Positions 35,996 to 45,343 of a stretch of 64,000 bases of DNA are shown one piece after another; position 1 is the stretch's first letter, and every line of letters starts with the position of its first letter. The notes under the pieces are model-generated. The model made no database searches. It was given only the letters and a program-made list of their open reading frames with translations, and was not told the DNA's origin. Source of the DNA: Pontibacter oryzae (GTDB lineage Bacteria; Bacteroidota; Bacteroidia; Cytophagales; Hymenobacteraceae); assembly GCF_003576375.1 (NCBI RefSeq), contig NZ_QWGE01000003.1, positions 1 to 64,000 on the forward strand, in the 5' to 3' direction. The translations under genes and the position numbers were made by a program.

Positions 35996-36282
35996 CTAAG
36001 TGCTCCTGTTATTACTCACAACACCAGTATATTCCGGCATATATGAACTACCACCATGGCTCATTCCTGTATAGAGTAATACACTAAAGTTAAACAATAA
36101 ATTGCTACCTGAAACACTTAATATATTTAAACCAAACCCTCAAAAAGAACTACCTGTGTTATAAGTAGGTATTGCCCAAGATGTAATATTACCGTTTTGA
36201 ATCAGCTTTATACGCTATTTCAACCGTTACATTAGAACAAGGCCAATCATTGATCTTCCGGTATAGTTTGCAAACCTATCAT
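35996..36282 (-). pseudogene. Decayed gene fragment next to uvrA
   Basis: No frame is open, but three consecutive protein-like stretches occur on the minus strand: MIGLQTIPEDQ, then in the next frame DWPCSNVTVEIAYKADSK, then in a third QNGNITSWAIPTYNTGSSF, an in-frame TGA (where Trp would fit), and GFGLNILSVSGSNLLFNFS...TGVVSNNRST to a TAG at 35996. The order, spacing and beta-strand character suggest one former secreted-type protein disrupted by two frameshifts and a nonsense change. The region is AT-rich. It could instead be chance; no family is recognised. Confidence 0.45.
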
Positions 36283-36304
36283 ATCCACCTCTTTCGGTTT
36301 ATAC

Positions 36305-39112
36305 TTACAGCCTGGTCTTCAGGAACCTTGCCGTGTGGTTATCCTCTAGCTTGGCCATTTCTTCGGGCGTGCCCTCAAACAGCAAGTGGCCGCCGTTGGT
36401 GCCGCCTTCAGGGCCCAGGTCGATGATCCAGTCAGCACATTTCACAATATCCATGTTGTGCTCGATGATGACCACGGTGTTGCCGTTCTCGATGAGCGCG
36501 TTGATGGATGTGAGCAGCTTGCTGATGTCGTGGAAATGCAGGCCGGTGCTTGGCTCGTCAAAAATAAACAGGATGTCGCTTTGGTGCGGCTGCGCGCCCT
36601 TGGTAAGGAAAGAAGCCAGCTTTACGCGCTGCGCCTCGCCCCCCGAAAGCGTATTGCTTGACTGCCCCAGGCGGATGTAGCCCAGGCCAACATCGTTGAG
36701 CGGCCGCAGCTTTTCCACGATTTTTGGCAGCTCGCCGAAAAACTCGATGCTGTCGGCAATGGTCATGTCCAGCACTTCCGAGATGCTCTTGTCTTTATAC
36801 TTTACATCCAGCACGTCCTGCTTAAAGCGCTGTCCGTGGCAGCTCTCACAGGTCAGGTAGATATCGGCCATAAACTGCATCTCAATTTTCACCTGCCCTT
36901 CTCCCTGGCATACTTCGCAGCGGCCGCCCTCTATGTTAAACGAGAAATGCGACGGCTTGAATCCGCGCGATTTTGCCAGCGGCTGGTCGGCGTACAGCGT
37001 GCGGATGGCATCGTAGGCTTTAACATAAGTTACCGGGTTAGAGCGCGACGATTTACCGATCGGGTTCTGGTCCACGAACTCCACGTGCTGAATGGCATTA
37101 TAGTCGCCGGCCAGTTTGTCGAACTTACCGGTTGCCTCTGCCGAGGAACCGTGGAGCTTCTGCATGGCCGGAGCCAGTATTTTCTTGATCAGGGTGGATT
37201 TTCCGGAGCCGCTCACGCCTGTTACCACCGTCATCACGCCCAGCGGAATCTTCACGCTCAGGTTTTTCAGGTTGTTCTCGCGGGCACCGTGCAGCTCTAT
37301 GGCGTTGCGCCACTTGCGCCGCTGGGTTGGCACAGGCACCTCCAAACGACCACTCAGGTACTTGGCTGTGTAAGTATCGGCGGAGTTAGCCAGTTCCTCA
37401 AAAGTGCCCTGGAACATCAGGTTACCGCCACCAGAGCCTGCTTCCGGCCCAATATCGATCAGCTGGTCAGCGGCACGCATCATTTCTTCTTCGTGCTCCA
37501 CCACAATCACCGTGTTGCCGATCTGCTGCAGCGTGCGCAGCACCCCGATCAGTTGCTCGGAGTCTTTGGGGTGAAGGCCTATACTTGGCTCATCCAGGAT
37601 ATACATGGAGCCCACCAATGCGCTACCCAGCGAGGTGGCCAGGTTAATGCGCTGGCTCTCGCCCCCGGATAAAGTGTTTGAAAGGCGGTTAAGCGTGAGG
37701 TAACCCAGGCCTACGCGCTGCAAATAGCTTAGCCTGTTGCTTACCTCCGTTACCAGGCGCTCGGCCACATTTTGCTCATGCTCCGTTAGCTCTACATTCT
37801 GAAAGAACGGCAGCACTTGCGTAATTGGCATCAGCACGAGGTCGGTTATACTTTTGCCGCCCACTTTTACGTAGCTAGCATCTTTGCGCAGGCGCGAGCC
37901 TTTGCAATCGGGGCAGGTGGTGCGGCCACGGTACCGCGACAGCATCACGCGGTACTGTATCTTGTGCGTTTGCGACTGTATCTCCTTAAAAAAGGCGTTG
38001 AGGCCAGAGAAGAATTTATTACCCGTCCAGAGCAGCTCCTGCTCCGCTTCCGTCAGCTCGTTGTATGGCCTGTGTATCGGGAAATCGAAGCGGATGCCGT
38101 TTTTGAGCAAAGGCTGCAACCACTCGTTCATCTTATCAGAACGCCAGGGCGCTATGGCTCCTTCGTATATTGTCAGGCTTTTATCAGGGATAACCAAGTC
38201 GGGGTCGATGCCCAACACGCTGCCGAAGCCCTCGCAGGTTTGGCAGGCGCCATACGGGTTGTTAAAGCTGAAGAAGTTAACAGATGGCTCTTCGAACACA
38301 ATCCCGTCCAGCTCAAACTTATCCGAGAACACGCGCTCCTGGCCATCGCCGTACAACAGGCGGCACTCGCCGTGGCCCTCAAAGAAGGCCGTTTGCACCG
38401 AGTCAGCGATCCGGAATTGCAGGTCCTCGTCCGAAGTATAAATAACTGCGCGGTCAACGAGGATGTATACTTCCTTGCCCAGCTTCGGCTTTTTCTCCTC
38501 CAGCAGTTCCTCTATAAAGTATACTTGCTCGTTGGCGTAGATGCGTGAATAGCCTTTTTGCAGCAGCAGGTCCAGCTCTTTGGCCAGCGTGCGCTCCTTG
38601 TGCTGCTGCAGCGGCGCCAGTATCATCACGCGGGCCTCATCCTCCAGCGAGAAGATAAAGTTTACCACATCCGTTACCGTATCCTTCTTTACCACATCCC
38701 CGGACACCGGCGAGTAGGTTTTGCCAATGCGGGCGTAAAGCAGCTTGAGGTAATCGTAAATCTCGGTACTGGTGCCTACCGTGGAGCGGTTGTTTTTTAT
38801 ACTTACTTTTTGCTCGATGGCGATGGCCGGGCTGATGCCTTTGATATAATCGACATCCGGTTTATCCATGCGGCCCAAAAACTGGCGCGCATACGAGCTA
38901 AGGCTCTCTACGTACATGCGCTGGCCCTCGGCATACAGGGTATCAAACGCCAACGATGATTTGCCAGAACCCGATAAACCGGTAACTACGATAAACTTAT
39001 TCCGGGGCAGCGCCACGCTCAGGTTTTTGAGGTTGTGTACCCTTGCCCCTTTAATTATTATGTTCTGGCGGGCATCAAGCTCGTCCAGGTTATCTGCAGG
39101 TGTGTTAGCCAT
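36305..39112 (-). CDS. uvrA: Excinuclease ABC subunit A
   Basis: A 935-residue DNA damage sensor of nucleotide excision repair, with two ABC-type ATPase halves. First Walker A GLSGSGKSSLAFDTLYAEG (about residue 45); ABC signature LSGGESQRINLA; second Walker A GVSGSGKSTLIKKILAP; second signature LSGGEAQRVKLA; Walker B FIFDEPSTGLHFHD. Zinc modules are seen in CPDCKGSRL and in CEVCQGEGQV paired with CESCHGQRF. It works with UvrB and UvrC in the cytoplasm. It stands alone; full length, no sign of damage. Confidence 0.97.
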   Translation of the reverse strand: MANTPADNLDELDARQNIIIKGARVHNLKNLSVALPRNKFIVVTGLSGSGKSSLAFDTLYAEGQRMYVESLSSYARQFLGRMDKPDVDYIKGISPAIAIEQKVSIKNNRSTVGTSTEIYDYLKLLYARIGKTYSPVSGDVVKKDTVTDVVNFIFSLEDEARVMILAPLQQHKERTLAKELDLLLQKGYSRIYANEQVYFIEELLEEKKPKLGKEVYILVDRAVIYTSDEDLQFRIADSVQTAFFEGHGECRLLYGDGQERVFSDKFELDGIVFEEPSVNFFSFNNPYGACQTCEGFGSVLGIDPDLVIPDKSLTIYEGAIAPWRSDKMNEWLQPLLKNGIRFDFPIHRPYNELTEAEQELLWTGNKFFSGLNAFFKEIQSQTHKIQYRVMLSRYRGRTTCPDCKGSRLRKDASYVKVGGKSITDLVLMPITQVLPFFQNVELTEHEQNVAERLVTEVSNRLSYLQRVGLGYLTLNRLSNTLSGGESQRINLATSLGSALVGSMYILDEPSIGLHPKDSEQLIGVLRTLQQIGNTVIVVEHEEEMMRAADQLIDIGPEAGSGGGNLMFQGTFEELANSADTYTAKYLSGRLEVPVPTQRRKWRNAIELHGARENNLKNLSVKIPLGVMTVVTGVSGSGKSTLIKKILAPAMQKLHGSSAEATGKFDKLAGDYNAIQHVEFVDQNPIGKSSRSNPVTYVKAYDAIRTLYADQPLAKSRGFKPSHFSFNIEGGRCEVCQGEGQVKIEMQFMADIYLTCESCHGQRFKQDVLDVKYKDKSISEVLDMTIADSIEFFGELPKIVEKLRPLNDVGLGYIRLGQSSNTLSGGEAQRVKLASFLTKGAQPHQSDILFIFDEPSTGLHFHDISKLLTSINALIENGNTVVIIEHNMDIVKCADWIIDLGPEGGTNGGHLLFEGTPEEMAKLEDNHTARFLKTRL

Positions 39113-39601
39113 ATAGTATAAGGCCTCTCTGGCAAGTATAACCCACCACGGCAGAGGCCATTTTTACGCTGATTATTAATTGGTAAAGTTACGAATAGAT
39201 AACCTCTTTTTGAAGGGCTTTGTTGCACTGCCTGTCGCAGCATACTAAATTCTGAGGCTCGGCTGTTGCTACAAACCGTGCTGCCCGTGTTACCTGCACC
39301 AGGCGTGGCGCAACGTCTGCTGGTTTCTGAAAGGGCTTCCCTAAAAAACGCTTTGCCCAAATAATAGTACACTTCACCAAATAGTATGTAACTCTCCTAA
39401 CGCCAGAACATTAGCGCCGTACTATAAACGAACTACTAAACCTCCGGCAGTTACTTTGCCTGTAATGCCTCGCTGAGCTGCCCCACCCTTAGCAGCGCCC
39501 GGCACATAATGCATCCCCATGCTGCCGCTTGGCCCATACCCTTATGCCAGTGCCAGTTCCGCCACCCAGACCTGTTTTTTTACTCGTTAACTCATCCTGC
39601 T
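39113..39601. other. Intergenic region between divergent uvrA and T9SS gene
   Basis: About 490 bases. Short frames on both strands exist but lack coding character. The part nearest uvrA carries TATA-rich words; no clear promoter or repeat could be read. Confidence 0.5.
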
Positions 39602-40639
39602 ATGAAAAACTTTACTTATCATAAATATCTATTCCTGCTAGTGTTTTTGTTTTTAGGGGCGTCTCAGGCACAGGCGCAATACTATGGCCCTTCGCGGTGC
39701 TTTTATGAAGGCGATTGCTTTCGTTTAGAATATGAAGCAGTGCTCCAAGACCCTCTGAACCCAGATGACCTGATTGTTGTGGTTAGCGCCACGCCTTCAA
39801 CAGTGGCTGCATGTAGCAATGTGCAAACCTTTACATTTACGCCTGTTGGCGGATCGGCAATTACCTATTCCAGGGCCCGCCTGCTAGCCGACCCTATTGT
39901 GCAGCTATCTGTAGACAGTGAGTTGTTTCTGGCAACACCGAATGTCCTGGTTTCCACTGTCTCCGTTATAACTATACGCACGCCATTTTTTACATTTAAC
40001 TTCCCGTTCCTAAGCAACGCGATAGCCCTGCAAGCCGGTTTAGACTCTGGGGACCCTTGCGTTTCGATTACACCGCTGCCTGTAGAATTGGCAAGCTTTA
40101 CAGGAGCCGCTACAGCCAATGGCATTACACTAGAATGGAGCACCGCCAGCGAAGACAATAACAGCCACTTCGAGATAGAGCGCAGCCCCGACGGCAAGGC
40201 TTTTGAGCAGATCGGGCTAGTGCAGGGCCATGGTAACTCTTCCGTGATGCTATACTATACCCATCAGGATAAGCGGCCAAAGCCCGGCACAAACTATTAC
40301 CGCCTGAGACAAGTAGATTTTGACGGGCAGTTTGAGTATTCTAAGATTATTGCCGTTAATGCCTCCGAAAGTATGGCGCAGGAGCTGCAGGTTATACTAG
40401 CGCCTAACCCGTGCCAAAACGGTGATTGCGACATCAGCCTGCTTAACCCTAACCAACAGCAGGAAATACAGCTGCAGCTACAAGACTTATCCGGCAAAGT
40501 AATTTTCGAGCAAACCGTAACAGACCAAAACTCTGAGTTAAGGCTTACAAAGCAACAATTGCAACAACTGCGCGGCATGTACCTCCTGTCGGCCAAAGCT
40601 GGCCAGAAAACAGTTCGGCAGCGAATTATACTTGAGTAG
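39602..40639 (+). CDS. Secreted protein with T9SS type A sorting domain
   Basis: A 345-residue protein with a signal peptide (about residues 1-27, ending GASQAQAQ). A poorly conserved N-terminal domain with four Cys follows (CFYEGDCFR...CSNV...DPCVS). Then comes the common Bacteroidota segment LPVELASFTGAATANGITLEW (about residues 163-183), a fibronectin-like region, and a C-terminal sorting domain beginning ILAPNPCQNGDCDISL and ending RQRIILE. It should cross the outer membrane by the type IX system and be surface-exposed or released. The start is ATG 39602, since the upstream extension has no signal peptide. Its own activity is unknown. Confidence 0.88.
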   Translation: MKNFTYHKYLFLLVFLFLGASQAQAQYYGPSRCFYEGDCFRLEYEAVLQDPLNPDDLIVVVSATPSTVAACSNVQTFTFTPVGGSAITYSRARLLADPIVQLSVDSELFLATPNVLVSTVSVITIRTPFFTFNFPFLSNAIALQAGLDSGDPCVSITPLPVELASFTGAATANGITLEWSTASEDNNSHFEIERSPDGKAFEQIGLVQGHGNSSVMLYYTHQDKRPKPGTNYYRLRQVDFDGQFEYSKIIAVNASESMAQELQVILAPNPCQNGDCDISLLNPNQQQEIQLQLQDLSGKVIFEQTVTDQNSELRLTKQQLQQLRGMYLLSAKAGQKTVRQRIILE

Positions 40640-40713
40640 GCTAAACAATATTTATATCTTCAAGAGTATATCTCTACTCCTATCCTAAGTTAATCTTTTA
40701 AAAACAGAACGAT

Positions 40714-40828
40714 ATGGAAAAAGTAGATCAAGAAAGCTTGGATTGTTATCAGCGGATATTGTTATAAGCGTACCTACAAGAATTATAATAAGAAGATAAA
40801 GCCTGTACACATACGGGCTATGGTATAG
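40714..40828 (+). pseudogene. Possible frameshifted mini-gene
   Basis: An ATG frame (MEKVDQESLDCYQRILL, stop) overlaps a second frame reading WIVISGYCYKRTYKNYNK and on to PVHIRAMV, stop. The second part recalls the GYYRKDGTYVxPHxR-like motif of small secreted proteins. One base slip would join them. This is weak; it may be chance. Confidence 0.25.
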
Positions 40829-40844
40829 TATAGCTCTACAGTAA

Positions 40845-40892
40845 ACAGTCGCGTCTCTAGCAACTTATACTTACTAGGGGCGCGACTGTTTT
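40845..40892. terminator. Hairpin between T9SS gene and MFS transporter
   Basis: CAGTCGCG (40846-40853) pairs with CGCGACTG (40881-40888), with TTTTA following on the plus strand. Inner CTAG bases also pair. It separates convergent genes. The loop carries one TATACTT word. Confidence 0.75.
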
Positions 40893-40904
40893 AGGCTTGG
40901 TTGC

Positions 40905-42164
40905 TTATACGGCATCTTTAGGCGATAAATCCAGCACACGCAATTTATCAGCTTTTAAGGCTGTAACGCCTACTACAACCAGCGTCATAATGCCGCCGAA
41001 GACCACAGCCGGTACTGTGCCCATCAGCCTGGCCGTAAACCCCGACTCAAAGGCCCCAATCTCGTTAGAAGAGCCCACAAAGATATTGTTTACCGAGGAA
41101 ACCCTTCCTTTCATGTATTCCGGGGTTAAGGTATGGATCAAGGTTGAGCGGATAATCATACTTATGCTATCAAAGGCGCCACTCAGGGCCAACAGCCCTA
41201 GCGAGAACCAGAAACTGCGCGACAGCCCGAATAGCACAATGCACACTCCAAACCCTGCCACGCACCAAAGCATTTTTCTGCCTGCCTCTACCGTTATCGG
41301 GTTATAAGCCATAAGTATAGCCATCAGCACCGATCCAATGGCAGGCGCGGCACGAAGCATACCGAGACCTTGCGGGCCAATCAAAAGTATATCAGAAGCA
41401 AAAATCGGAAGCAGCGCCACCGCTCCACCAAAAAGTACAGCAAAAAGGTCTAGCGAGATAGCGCTAAGTATAACCTGGTTGCCAAATACAAACCGGATGC
41501 CTGATTGCAGGCTTTCTTTCAGGTTCTGCGGATTGGCGTTTTCCGGCAAGGGTTTTCCGCTGATCATACTAAACGATACTAAAGCCAGCAGCACAAGTAT
41601 AGCATCGGCACTGTAAGAAGCTTTGATGCCGTAAAAGCCATAGAGCAAGCCCCCAATGGCCGGCCCTGCCACCGATGCCGCCTGCCAGGTAGTGGTGCTC
41701 CAGGTAATGGCATTGGCATACAGCTGCTTGCCGGGCACCAGTTGCGGCATAAACGAGAACACGGCAGGCCCCATAAACCCGCGCGCTATACCACTCACGA
41801 AGATAACGCCATATATCGGCAGTGCGCCGTAAGTTGCCAGCACTTGGTTTGTATCCAGCGTAAAAAACAATAATGCCCCCGAGCAGAAGGCTAATAGCGT
41901 AATAACCACAAGTATGATTTTCTTGCGCTCCACCACATCGGCAATATACCCGGCATATAGCGAGACCACAATGGACGGTATAGCCTCGGCTAAGCCGATA
42001 AGGCCAAGCGAGAGCGGGTTCTGGGTCATTTCATAGATCTGCCACCCTACAATAACAGCCTGTATCTGCATGGCAAGTGTAATGCATAGCCGGGCAACAA
42101 CATACAGGCGAAAATCGGGGATTCTGAGAACAGCATATGGGTCGTGGAGGCGAGTGCGGCTCAT
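40905..42164 (-). CDS. MFS transporter (EntS/MFS_3-like)
   Basis: A 419-residue inner-membrane transporter with about 12 hydrophobic segments. The cytoplasmic loop YIADVVERKKIILV between helices 2 and 3 matches the MFS motif A pattern. Typical pairs are GPAIGGLLYGFYG and LGMLRAAPAIGSV. It resembles the enterobactin-exporter-type MFS_3 group, i.e. probably drug or siderophore export; substrate unknown. Monocistronic. Confidence 0.88.
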   Translation of the reverse strand: MSRTRLHDPYAVLRIPDFRLYVVARLCITLAMQIQAVIVGWQIYEMTQNPLSLGLIGLAEAIPSIVVSLYAGYIADVVERKKIILVVITLLAFCSGALLFFTLDTNQVLATYGALPIYGVIFVSGIARGFMGPAVFSFMPQLVPGKQLYANAITWSTTTWQAASVAGPAIGGLLYGFYGIKASYSADAILVLLALVSFSMISGKPLPENANPQNLKESLQSGIRFVFGNQVILSAISLDLFAVLFGGAVALLPIFASDILLIGPQGLGMLRAAPAIGSVLMAILMAYNPITVEAGRKMLWCVAGFGVCIVLFGLSRSFWFSLGLLALSGAFDSISMIIRSTLIHTLTPEYMKGRVSSVNNIFVGSSNEIGAFESGFTARLMGTVPAVVFGGIMTLVVVGVTALKADKLRVLDLSPKDAV

Positions 42165-42455
42165 GTGTACTTTGGATATCTATTGAGGCTGTAAAGCTAC
42201 ACCAAAAGGCTTATCCGTTAGTGATCATTTTTCCCGTACACAATGTAAAAGTATAGTTATTTTAATATCTATCACGCCTAACTTGCGTATAACCACTCCT
42301 TTATAATATATATTTTTATTATATTGCAGAAAGCAGGCTTTATAATAACATTATCCGGGTTCTATCCGGTCCGTGAGAAAAGATACTATGTGGCGTTAAA
42401 AGTATCTGACAAAAGGGCGAATAATGCACGCGCCCTTCATTTTAACCCATACCTT
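42165..42455. other. Intergenic region before the STAS-like gene
   Basis: About 290 AT-rich bases. The reading frame of the next gene is open back to 42324, but the upstream part (KRANNARALHFN) does not look like the family, so I treat it as leader. No clear signal is read. Confidence 0.45.
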
Positions 42456-42890
42456 ATGACAGCCATTTATAAACAGGAACTTCCATTTTTGGCCGTATCT
42501 TACCGCAAAGACCTTGATGTGCTTTTTTGCAGGTGGCACATGGCTGTAGAGATGCCTCAGTTTACCGAAGGGTATTTTGCCTCCTTAAGAATAGCCACAC
42601 AGCATAAAGCCTGTTTTTGGCTTCATGACCTGCGCATGCGTAATGTTTCCACATCAGTAGAGCGCGAATGGTTTATAAAGCATGTGGTACCGCCGGCATG
42701 CCAACTCTCGGATAAGGGTATATATGTAGCATACCTTATGTCGCCATTACAGCGCCAGAATCTTGTATCTGCCACCTCGCCTGTATCAGACGTCATCAGC
42801 TATGGTGCCCATTTGCATACGCGCTACTTTATAAGCGAGCATAACGCGTTAGCGTGGCTGGAGCAATGCCGACAGGGGATCTTCGCCTGA
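42456..42890 (+). CDS. STAS/SpoIIAA-like protein
   Basis: A 144-residue soluble protein resembling the short STAS/SEC14-type (SpoIIAA-like) proteins frequent in Cytophagales, with alternating strands and helices (VSYRKDLDVLFCRW, HKACFWLHDLRMRN, DKGIYVAYLMSPLQRQN, HTRYFISEHNALAWLEQ). The start at ATG 42456 (MTAIYKQELPF) is chosen over 42324. No partner gene is adjacent. The role is unknown; a binding or regulatory domain is likely. Confidence 0.7.
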   Translation: MTAIYKQELPFLAVSYRKDLDVLFCRWHMAVEMPQFTEGYFASLRIATQHKACFWLHDLRMRNVSTSVEREWFIKHVVPPACQLSDKGIYVAYLMSPLQRQNLVSATSPVSDVISYGAHLHTRYFISEHNALAWLEQCRQGIFA

Positions 42891-43218
42891 CAAAGTGCAG
42901 ACCACCAGCTATTTTATTCGTTTATCACAATAACATCCAAAATACTTGCTAAAAATATAAGTGTTGTTTGTAACTATGCTTCGCAAATAGGGGTATAAAC
43001 TACTCACCTTTTTGCAGTAGGCAAACCCGTATCAAAGGTGCTGCAGCGCCGATATTACAATGCCAGCAAAAATATTTTATTACCTCTTTGTTATGAAAGA
43101 GGCTCACGCTTTATTAAATCAAAAAGTATAATTTCTGAGCCAACGCATGTTTTTTTGGCGCGTATCTTGAAGGCAGTAAGACGTTGATAAAATTAATATT
43201 CATTTAAAATTGGAATCC
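42891..43218. other. Intergenic region before the small helical protein
   Basis: About 330 bases, AT-rich, with no coding look. No promoter or hairpin stands out. Confidence 0.45.
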
Positions 43219-43557
43219 ATGCAAGCACTGGACATCAAAAACCTGTTGGATAACATTGAACGAAAGGTGTGCCAGCAAGAGATAACTACTGACGACGCAG
43301 TAACGAAATTCATAAATTCAGAAATCGCCCAGGCCATAAACCTTAAGTATAAAAAGGAGCATCAGGCTGAGGAAGACATGATGAAGAATGTTTCGTGTAC
43401 TACGCTGGAGTGTTATTTGGAACACCTGAAGAATGTGGAGGCCAAGTTAAAGCAGCCATCCAACATCTCGGCGCAATGCAGCCCTGTAGAGGAGCGCGAC
43501 ATTAACCGCCGCCTGTTACTTATCCTGAACCGCTTAAAAGGCTACAGCAGAAAGTAA
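43219..43557 (+). CDS. Small helical protein of unknown function
   Basis: A 112-residue, mostly helical, soluble protein (start MQALDIKNLLDNIERK) with three Cys (VCQQ, NVSCTTLECYL, AQCSP). I do not recognise a family. The ATG at 43219 is preferred to the in-frame TTG at 43210. A clear terminator follows, supporting a real gene. Confidence 0.65.
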   Translation: MQALDIKNLLDNIERKVCQQEITTDDAVTKFINSEIAQAINLKYKKEHQAEEDMMKNVSCTTLECYLEHLKNVEAKLKQPSNISAQCSPVEERDINRRLLLILNRLKGYSRK

Positions 43558-43588
43558 CGCTTACGCATCACCTTAATATATTGTAAGA

Positions 43589-43635
43589 CTATCCTTCGAA
43601 GATTCCTCAGCTCTCTCGAAGGATTTTTTATTTTT
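43589..43635 (+). terminator. Terminator after the small helical protein gene
   Basis: ATCCTTCGA pairs with TCGAAGGAT around a 16-base loop, followed by a T-rich run. Confidence 0.88.
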
Positions 43636-43752
43636 ATGCCTTTTACCTTTTATATGAAACTTCCCTTCGCTGATATAAATCATTTTTCCGGGCTTAAAAG
43701 TTAGCTTGCTTTGTAAACTGATAAAATACTGAGCTATTAAACGAGCCAAGCC

Positions 43753-44142
43753 ATGCAGAATATGAAACGAGACATTACAACGGAGGAGGATATAAAACTG
43801 CTTGTAGATACTTTCTATACCAGCATAAGCCAGCATCCGCTTCTGGCACCTGTTTTCAACGATTTTGCTAAAGTAGACTGGGCCTCACACCTGCCTGTGA
43901 TGTATAGTTTCTGGAGTTCTTTGCTTTTAGGAAGCGTAACGTATGCAGGGCGTCCTTTTCCGAAGCATGCGCGCCTGCCCATAAAACAAGAGCATTTTAC
44001 GGCTTGGCTAAACCTGTTTATAAAAACCGTGGATGATTTGTTTGAAGGTAACAAGGCAGAAGAAGCAAAGCAGAAAGCCATGAACATTGCCCGAGTTTTC
44101 CAAATGCGTATGGGCCTGTTCAGCTTGTTAGACCAGGCATAG
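43753..44142 (+). CDS. Group III truncated hemoglobin
   Basis: A 129-residue heme protein of the truncated globin III class. Landmarks: the B-helix FY in TFYTSISQHPLLAPVFND, the CD/E region HLPVMYSFWSSLLLG with an expected distal-pocket Trp, and the proximal F-helix motif KHARLPIKQEHFTAWLNLF with its His. It binds oxygen or NO and may detoxify or sense them; inference. ATG 43762 (MKRDITTEED) is an alternative start. Confidence 0.88.
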   Translation: MQNMKRDITTEEDIKLLVDTFYTSISQHPLLAPVFNDFAKVDWASHLPVMYSFWSSLLLGSVTYAGRPFPKHARLPIKQEHFTAWLNLFIKTVDDLFEGNKAEEAKQKAMNIARVFQMRMGLFSLLDQA

Positions 44143-44232
44143 CAAATCCTGCCCGGCTCTCCATTTCTAAAGTATAACGTAAACTTGTATTCGATTTTAT
44201 TACATCAAAGCCATCACATTTCCAGTTTTTCT

Positions 44233-44264
44233 AAGAGGCACTAAGGGCAGGGGACCTCTTTTTG
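44233..44264 (+). terminator. Terminator after the globin gene
   Basis: AAGAGG (44233-44238) pairs with CCTCTT (44255-44260), followed by TTTT. Stem is short. Confidence 0.55.
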
Positions 44265-44269
44265 TGAGA

Positions 44270-44350
44270 TCCGATGCCCGTAGGGCAACGCCCTGGCGCA
44301 AAAGGAAACACAGTACCGAGCGCGAAAACGCGGCCTCGCGAGCGCAAATA
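44270..44350. other. GC-rich hairpin island, possible ncRNA or REP-like repeat
   Basis: An about 80-base GC-rich block inside AT-rich intergenic DNA. It contains consecutive small stems: GCCC-GTA-GGGC, GCC-CT-GGC, then GCG-AAAA-CGC flanked by GAG/CTC. Neither strand is open. This could be a structured RNA, a REP-type repeat, or the remnant of a mobile element; the sequence alone cannot decide. Confidence 0.45.
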
Positions 44351-44740
44351 CGTCTATTTGAAACTATAGGGATGTGTCAGTTGCAATAAGTTAATTTCTA
44401 AGATCACGTTAAAGCATTTTTTTAAGCTTTAGTCTAATCCGAAAGGAAGCAACCAGAGAAAATATATAGCTAAACTATATGTTGAAAAATAAATTTAACT
44501 CATCTTATTATATTTTTAATTATTCCTGCGTATACCTTATTTATAGGTTGGCAGGCGCAACGCAAAAGTAAGATAGCAAGTATACGGCCTGCTAAATTTT
44601 TCACGGAATAGCAGTGAGTGCTCTTGCACATCTAAAAGGCATTCTATATATTTGATTTACACTTCAGAAAAAATCTGTTATAACCTAGTAAACGCAACAA
44701 TATGATATAAAGCTCTACGTTAACCTAATGTAGCTTTACG
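44351..44740. other. Intergenic region before the sigma factor gene
   Basis: About 390 AT-rich bases with no coding frame. It presumably contains the promoter of the ECF sigma operon; I cannot point to it. Confidence 0.45.
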
Positions 44741-45343
44741 ATGAATACAACTACCCAGATGAGCGACTCTGCTTTAGTCTCGCTCTACATCCAAGGTAAT
44801 GAGAGTGCGTTTGAGCAGCTAGTAAACAGGCACAAGAACAAAGTTTACACTACTATTTTATTAATTGTAAAGGACTCGTACACAGCGGAGGACCTTATGC
44901 AGGATGCGTTTATTAAAGCCATCCATACCATGAAGGGCGGCCGCTACAACGAGGAAGGCAAGTTCTCGTCGTGGATATGCCGTATTGCCCATAACCTGGC
45001 AATAGACCATTTCCGTAAAGAGAAACGAAGCCCGGTGATCACACTGGAAGACGGCAGCAACGTGTTTAACACGATGTCTTTTTCTGAGGACTCGGCTGAG
45101 TCGCTGCAGATTAAAGAGGACACGCATGCCCGTCTGCGTGAGCTTATCCAAACGCTGCCACAGTCGCAGCGCGAAGTGCTGATGATGCGCCACTACGCAG
45201 ACATGAGCTTTCAGGAGATAGCCGACGCCACCGGTGTGAGCATCAACACAGCCCTGGGCCGTATGCGCTATGCGCTTATCAACCTCAGGAAGAAGATGCT
45301 AAAAAGTAATATTGCGTATGATAAAAACCTCTACTCAGAATGA
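44741..45343 (+). CDS. ECF-type RNA polymerase sigma factor
   Basis: A 200-residue sigma-70-family factor with regions 2 and 4 only. Region 2: ESAFEQLVNRHKNKVYTTILL and YTAEDLMQDAFIKAIHTM (about residues 21-65), then SSWICRIAHNLAIDHFRKEKR. Region 4: LPQSQREVLMMRHYADMSFQEIADATGVSINTALGRMRYAL (about 140-182). It directs polymerase to an unknown regulon. The downstream small gene overlaps its end by 26 bases and probably encodes a partner. Confidence 0.92.
   Translation: MNTTTQMSDSALVSLYIQGNESAFEQLVNRHKNKVYTTILLIVKDSYTAEDLMQDAFIKAIHTMKGGRYNEEGKFSSWICRIAHNLAIDHFRKEKRSPVITLEDGSNVFNTMSFSEDSAESLQIKEDTHARLRELIQTLPQSQREVLMMRHYADMSFQEIADATGVSINTALGRMRYALINLRKKMLKSNIAYDKNLYSE

Noticed and set aside
36836..37672. 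A 278-residue plus-strand open frame inside uvrA
   Set aside because: Antisense shadow of uvrA; codon periodicity follows uvrA.
37817..38548. A 243-residue plus-strand open frame inside uvrA
   Set aside because: Antisense shadow of uvrA; nothing protein-like.
39189..39380. Short minus-strand frames upstream of uvrA
   Set aside because: Two overlapping frames, neither with family features, signal peptide or Bacteroidota-like codon use.
43573..43836. An 87-residue minus-strand frame between the small helical protein and the globin
   Set aside because: It overlaps the 5' end of the globin gene antisense and the terminator hairpin; composition is not coding-like.
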